Source: Utricularia gibba
Lineage: Eukaryota; Streptophyta; Magnoliopsida; Lamiales; Lentibulariaceae
Length of the DNA: 64,000 nt
Direction of reading: 5' to 3'
NCBI GenBank assembly: GCA_002189035.1
Contig: NEEC01000024.1
Coordinates: 682,001 to 746,000 of the forward strand
Part shown: in pieces, positions 58,666 to 64,000 of the stretch
Position numbering within the stretch: position 1 is the first letter of the stretch
How the letters are laid out: each line of letters begins with the position of its first letter
Translations under genes and position numbers: made by a program
The notes under the pieces: model-generated
Told to the model about the DNA's origin: nothing
The model's input: only the letters and a program-made list of their open reading frames with translations
Database searches by the model: none

Positions 58666-59906
58666 TAACTGCAATCACACAATCAAAGAAAAAAAAAATC
58701 ATGTATCTTAGAGATCGGCACTCTGGAAACAGTCGCAGCTTCAGCAAAGCTCACCCTTTCTAACCATGAAACTCGTAGCGGAGAAGAAAGTGCTTCAAAA
58801 AAGCAAAGTTACACGTTTCTACAGAATTTGAAGACCTCAGAAAAATTCGATAAAGGAGTTAATCGAGTTCGAAGAATAATGCGAAAAACTGCTTTACAAC
58901 CTTCAAGTCATGAGATTCAAGGCACAGCTAGAAGAACCAATAAACTATTAGAGCGATGGCGAGAAGAAGTATCGAAGAATTGAGCTTTACATCAAAAATT
59001 CAAAAGGGGAAGACCGCGGCAGCCAGAAATGAAAGACATTTCTGCTACAGTAACTTGAAAGCTAAACTTCACTTCCGTCACCAAATCATAGAGATGAGAC
59101 TGAGGAAGAAGAAGGGGCGAGTCTCCTGGGCTGCAGTGCGAGATTCGATCCCCCCAAATCCCAAACTTGCTGGGCTTTTGTCAACAAATGACAAGCCGCC
59201 TTCACCGAGAATATCAGACCGACTCACAGTCAGTCCCTTGGTTACCCCGAGTAAATAGGCGTAAATTAGGCAGGGTGATCCCTATTCATGACAATGGTGT
59301 CGCTTCCATTCACTTGTTACGAAAGACAAATGTTATAGTGGGGAATGGCAAGTATGAACAGAGGTCAGAAAAGAGGAGACCCCCATCACATGAGTTGGAG
59401 GGAGCAGAGCCAGCTAAAGGATCCCCCTTGACCAGACAAGCATGTGAGTATGCGCCCGCTAAATCAAATTCCAATCATCACCCCCCTTTTGGTGCCCCCC
59501 CCTCCCCCTCCCTGATTTTACTACGAACCATATCTGTCCAACAACAATTAAAAGGAAAGGATTGTGTTCCTTTCCTTCAATAATTTAGGAATTTCTTGTT
59601 GGGTTCACAACTACTTCCTCCTCAACGTGCAGCCCGGTTGCCGTGTGTGTTCACGTCCAAATGGTGGGCCATTTCTCAACTTCGCCCACACTTGGAGTAC
59701 ACATTAGACGATCCCACCTCCTGTGCAACTGCAGACTAACAGATGGTTTATACGGATAAGCATCCCTTCAGCTAATCAGTTGTCCGCTTCTAAACCGCAC
59801 CATAAAAAGACCCACTTCTATTTTGAACTCTTGAGATGTGTGAGAAAGAAGAAGAGAGAGAGAGAGAGGATGGAGTGTAAAGATATCCAAATGTAAGCAT
59901 CAAATT
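58666..59906. other. 5' region of the UGT80B1-like gene, intergenic
   Basis: It begins with a splice acceptor (CAG just before 58668), suggesting a 5'-UTR intron, and then promoter DNA. GA microsatellites lie near 59845-59868. The plus-strand frames at 58956-59258 and 59167-59583 look accidental. Confidence 0.45.
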
Positions 59907-59927
59907 TAAGGTCTGTTTGGTGCTTCA
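59907..59927. mobile_element. Possible PIF/Harbinger or Tourist 5' terminus
   Basis: TAA (target duplication size and type of the superfamily) is followed by GGTCTGTTTGGTGC, similar to Tourist/PIF terminal inverted repeats. It lies 460 bases before the Myb/SANT-like frame expected of PIF ORF1. I did not find a matching 3' end. Confidence 0.4.
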
Positions 59928-60371
59928 AAAAAATCAATTTTAGAAGTGATTCCCTGACAAAACACGCAGTGCTTCTACTTCATCTGAAGTTGGAGAAGTG
60001 AGTACTCCACTTTTTTTGAGAAGACGAGGGACCTCTGCTTCAATAAAATTTGAAGCACTTCACAAATATATATATCTATTTTATCCTTTTTTTTATTTTA
60101 AATTTCAATAAATTAACTCTCTACTCCATTTAGGGTTAAAGTCGTTGCTTCAAAATTACAACAAGGAATATCTTGACTTCTCTATTCCCACTCGAACGCA
60201 ACGTGAAAAGTAGGTGCGATTCCTCCAAATTTGGTCTCTATCTTCAAATCTCATTCGAATGAAATAGATCTTCTTCAGTTTTCGTTGTTTCATTTGCTTC
60301 ATTTGCCTACATCTTCTTTAGTTTTCATTGCATTTTTTACACTTCATTATTTCACTATTTTCTGTAGACAT

Positions 60372-61338
60372 ATGAAAGGAGGCGATAGCTCACAAGCGAG
60401 ATGGGTTGATTCTAACCTGATAGAGACCTTTATTCAAGTTTGTACGACAAAGGTTTATGCTGGAAAAAGACTGAACAGCCACTTCAACAGATTGGGATGG
60501 GAGAATGTGGTTAGAAATTTTAATTCTTTGACAAGTAAGAATCATTCTCGAGCTCAATTGAAAAACAAATGGGATAAGATGAAAAGAGCTTGGGATGTAT
60601 GGTGTTGTAGATATGCTTGATTCCTGGTGGAGTGACTACTTAAAAGTACATTATATTTGTTTCAAGATTCTATTTTTTATAATACAAATGCTTATTTTTT
60701 TTATGTTTATGCAATGTTTCATCGTAAGTGATATTATATACTTATAGGATAACAAAGCTACACGTTATTATAAGAATGCAACACCAATTTTGCTAGAAGA
60801 GCAAGAGGTAATATTTAGTGATATATTAGTCACCGGAGAATCAATGTATTATTCGATAGGTGGACAACACTCATCACCTTCTTTTGAAGATGCAAATGAC
60901 ATTCAAGATAATATTGAAGGCTATGAAGTTGCTACATAAGTTCAGAACTCTCCATATGGTTGTACTTCCACTCAACAGGGTAGTCAATCTAGCATACGAA
61001 CACCAGTGCGAAAAGCACTAGCAAGCACAAGAAAGTGTGCTAGGACAAATGATAGCAACATAATTGCTCAGGCATTGGAAAAGGTGGCAGAAGCTGTTGG
61101 ACCTTCACAGGAGCAACGTCTTGTAGACCATGAGAAGGCTGAAATAAAAACTTGTTTGGACTTTTTGAACAACTACAGTGGCATAACATTTGGTGATGAG
61201 ATATATGTACATGCCATGGCGATGTTTGCATCAAAAACCAAGCGCAATCTTTGGTTATTGGCAAAAAATGATGATGCAAGAGTAGTTTATCTCAAATATG
61301 ATTATCAAATTCATTGCCATAAAATGGGGAAGTGTTAA
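60372..61338 (+). pseudogene. Myb/SANT-like protein, PIF/Harbinger ORF1-like relic
   Basis: Exon one (60372 to about 60650) contains a Myb/SANT-like domain: ARWVDSNLIETFIQVC, then AGKRLNSHFNRLGWENVV, then QLKNKWDKMKRAWDVW. A frame break sits just before SWWSDYLK. A second exon begins after TATAG at 60747 (DNKATRYYKN) and continues, with TAA at 60937-60939, to QGSQSSIRTPVRK, an EKVAEAVG helix, CLDFLNNY and FGDEIYVHAMAMF. This arrangement is shared by the Myb-like ORF1 of PIF/Harbinger elements and by host proteins derived from it (L10-interacting Myb type). The in-frame stop and frame break argue against function. A solo LTR cuts the 3' end at 61333. Confidence 0.65.
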
Positions 61339-62673
61339 GTGTCATTTTCTTACTATTTCTTAGGTTGTTTTTATGCTTAATTGTGATTAGAAATATCCAA
61401 TTAGGAGACTATAATATGAGATTTAGGTTTTTATCTAGTTTAGGGTAATTATCCTAAATCTTGTATTTTATCTATTAATTTTGCTAGTTTTAATTGAGTT
61501 TTTCTAGAGGTGCACACGTGGCAGGAAGTGAGAGAAAGACGACATCAGATGGTGACAAATTGGATCTTCCCGAGCTGACATTCCCTTGATTTCCGGAAAG
61601 ACTGTAGACGCCTAATCATGAACTTTGATGTGTGGAACACGAGAGTCTTTGACAGGCGACATCATTAGCATACGAGTGACGTTTGCTTGCAAGTCATCCC
61701 AAGTTCAGCAGAACCAAGGGAACACGAAACCTCAGACTCTCATTGAAGTTCAGTTCTATTCAGACGTTAGACAAGCAGTAGTTAGTTTAGTTTGTAGACT
61801 TTTGTTTCTCTCTCTAGAGAATTTTCCTCTAGCTTCTCTCTAGAACCTTGTTTTCATTTCCTTTAGTTCGTATGGCCGTTCGTGGCTAGCAACTTCTGTT
61901 TCTGGGTTGGAACACCCTCAGATCTATGTTTCGTTAGCTTATCTTCATCTCTTCTTTGAATCCGAACGGGTTTCGTATGTCTTCGCGCGACTATGCTGCA
62001 GTCTTTCTATAACAGTCCCCTTATTTAAAATTCATGGTTAGCTGATCACTACCCGGGAGTTTTGGAGAGGAGCAAGGTGGAAAGCACCAACTCATGCCCC
62101 TTTGGCAAGAGGAAGACAACGTTTTGTCTGGTGCCGTACCTCATGATCAATGGACATGTAGCGACCTCGTATCTGAACTCATGGGTCATTGGCAACACTC
62201 GGGCACACGCACGCAATTCGGCCGTGAGGGTACGCTGGCAGGACCTCTTATTCTCACGTTCGTCCAAGGAGGAGCAACATCGGACTATTCCCGTGCCTTC
62301 TCGTAAGAAAGTGTAAGGGAGGTAGACAATTCCTTACTCCTATAACCGAGTACTCGAGAAGACCAGAGAAGAGTGAAGATGCAATAAACATAGCTGGATA
62401 GGATTCCAAATCCAGGAACATTTACTTTATTTAAGGTTCATCGCTTACGTTGATTTCAGTTGTCTGTTCAAAACCCCTCTTATTCCCTTACTCAAGCTTC
62501 ATCATCAACGTTTCTCGTACCTTTTACTTCTAAAACCGTTTACAAATCGTGACAGTTGTATTCGGGGTACCTCACCTTTCACTCAAAAACAACTCCTTGT
62601 GTTAAACACCCGTACTACGTTTTTGTGTTTTACGAGTTTTAAAAATATTAAAATTTGTTGTGAAAACGCATCA
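61333..62673. mobile_element. Solo LTR, TSD GGAAG, inserted in the Myb/SANT relic
   Basis: A 1341-bp insertion starting TGTTAAGTGTCATTTT and ending GAAAACGCATCA. GGAAG flanks it at 61328-61332 and 62674-62678. There is no coding potential, and the size and TG...CA ends fit a solo LTR. Its family differs from A, B and C in this window. Confidence 0.75.
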
Positions 62674-62678
62674 GGAAG

Positions 62679-63599
62679 AATGTCCCATAAAGTTGGTATT
62701 ATTTGCAAAAGTAGATTATCTTGATGTTGTCTATTTCATTTAGATTTGAGGTTGTTGTGTTGAAGACAAAATAATGAGTTGGACGTTATCATATTTTCTG
62801 AATTTTTGTTATTCTGTTTTAGCATATAAATCTAATGAGTTATAGTTCAAGAAACAAGTGAACCTAATATATGTTTGTTAAGGGTGAAAATCGGAGTCCG
62901 AGATGGGGCCGATTTTTGGGTGATAGGTGCAGTCGGAAATATCGCACCTTGTTATGTTTTTTTGCGATTCGTTTGATGTGATCAACGGAAATGAAGGTAG
63001 GTGGAGATTTTTATGTGTGCCGAAGGACGGAGAAACCATGGAGCTATCGAAGCTTACCGGAGAAAATCCTTATTGAATGGAGATGATGAAGAAGGGTACA
63101 GGTTTGGAGACTTAGGGTCCAACCCTTTTGTTGTTATGAGTTCTTCTATTTATAGAGGAGGCCGACCCGACCGAATCATGAGTTCTGTAGTTGTCGGCTA
63201 CCTTTCTGTACTTGTATTGTGATCTTGCTTTTCAGACAATCGCCGACCATCCTGCTATGACTCGGCTACTTTTCAGACTATGCCAATTCGCCGCTATCAG
63301 ATCTCTAACACATATCGGTTTGTCGGCCGGCATTGTCTCATCAAGACCTCACTTGGCAGCCTTTTAGAAACCGATTATCCTCAGCCAATTTGTATCCCAT
63401 CAATGTCTACATCAAAATTTAATGATTTATTTTTATGTGAATAATATACAACATATATTTCATTCTCGAATAATTACATAAATTGAAATTTTTTTAATAT
63501 TAATTTTTGTTTTATTAATCTGTTTTACAATAAAAAAACAACGTTCAACATAAACTTTGATTTATGTATTTAAATTCATGCATTGAATTATTTTATATT
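62679..63599. other. Unassigned DNA before the repeat array
   Basis: No supported gene. The plus-strand frame at 63001-63222 is short and unrecognised; the surrounding text ('gccgaccatcctgctatgactcggctac', 'gtcggccggcattgtc') has the look of another degraded LTR, but no ends could be set. Confidence 0.4.
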
Positions 63600-64000
63600 A
63601 ACGCTACATATGAAATAAGTAATTTGGTAGGAGTCCAATACACAAATGTGTTGGACTCCTATCACATTACTTATTTCGTAGGTGTCATTAATGTGAGATA
63701 TACACAGGTGTGGTTTATGCACAATCTATGTTTGTGTGTTGGATTTCTACCAAATTACTTATTTCATTGGTAGTGTTAATACAGGATATACATGGGCGTG
63801 GTTTATGTATAATCTACGTTCATGTATTGGACTCTTATCAAATTACTTATTTCATAGATAGCGTTAATGTACATAACCCACGTGCGTGTGTTGGACTTCT
63901 ATCAAATTACTTATTTCGTAGGTGGTGTTAATATCTAACACTACATGGGTGTGGTTTATGCGTAACCCACGTTCGTGTGTTGGACTCCTTCCAAATTACT
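63600..64000. repeat. ~88-bp tandem repeat array with an inverted first unit
   Basis: The phrase ATTACTTATTTC starts at 63665, 63754, 63842 and 63906, and its first six bases recur at 63994 as the window ends. The spacings are 89, 88, 64 and 88. Each unit also has 'gtgttaat', 'gg(t/c)gtggtttatg' and 'tgtgttggact(c/t)'. The first unit is preceded by an inverted copy, giving near-perfect arms at 63612-63644 and 63647-63677. The array continues past the window. Confidence 0.85.

Noticed and set aside
59167-59583. 138-codon plus-strand ORF
   Set aside because: It lies in the promoter side of the UGT80B1-like gene, has no recognisable domain and an unusual composition.
63660-64000. CRISPR-like regularly spaced repeats
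   Set aside because: Nuclear plant DNA, the repeats span whole ~88-bp units with no unique spacers; it is a tandem repeat.
1-64000. tRNA, rRNA or snoRNA genes
   Set aside because: I looked for cloverleaf-like blocks and conserved boxes by eye and found none I could support; a tRNAscan or Infernal run would be decisive.

Overview
The window is nuclear DNA of a flowering plant. The evidence is GT-AG spliced genes with short introns, plant-only families (primary-wall CESA, dehydrin, ESV1, a plastid DUF760 protein) and many decayed Ty1-copia, Ty3-gypsy, MULE and PIF/Harbinger elements. I cannot name the species. Gene models were spliced by eye from splice sites, codon phase and family knowledge; no search was run.

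Layout. (1) 1-3.5 kb: truncated Athila/Tat-like Ty3 element whose gag is split by a related solo LTR with a perfect 5-bp target-site duplication (TSD). (2) 4.0-14.9 kb, gene island A: RLP24 pseudogene (+), small membrane protein (-), FSK-type acidic dehydrin (-), the starch-granule protein ESV1 (-), a plastid DUF760 protein (+, head-to-head with ESV1) and a DHHC S-acyltransferase (+). (3) 15.4-46 kb, AT-rich TE graveyard: a copia element (TSD AATCC) holding an inner copia and several solo LTRs; more LTR pieces; remnants of a PIF/Harbinger transposase, a MuDR-type transposase and a copia RNase H. (4) 46.3-58.7 kb, gene island B, all on the minus strand: CESA6-like cellulose synthase, PHLOEM UNLOADING MODULATOR-like PAP2-fold protein and a UGT80B1-like sterol glucosyltransferase. 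(5) 59-64 kb: a Myb/SANT-like PIF/Harbinger ORF1 relic cut by another solo LTR, then an inverted and tandem ~88-bp repeat running off the window edge.

How it fits together. Island B groups three membrane or cell-surface functions: cellulose synthesis, sphingolipid-linked plasmodesma structure and steryl glucosides. The PLM-UGT80B1 pair also lies close together in Arabidopsis chromosome 1 as I recall it, so the block is probably old. Island A pairs starch-granule organisation (ESV1) with a plastid protein across a shared 0.6-kb promoter region, next to a stress dehydrin with ABRE- and DRE-like motifs.

Main oddities: five solo LTRs with exact 5-bp TSDs (a sixth is tentative); two one-base deletions in the UGT80B1-like gene and one in the ESV1 5' end, all in homopolymer runs, meaning either decay or long-read assembly error; a multi-exon RLP24 pseudogene; and the repeat array at the right edge. 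I found no clearly new biological system.
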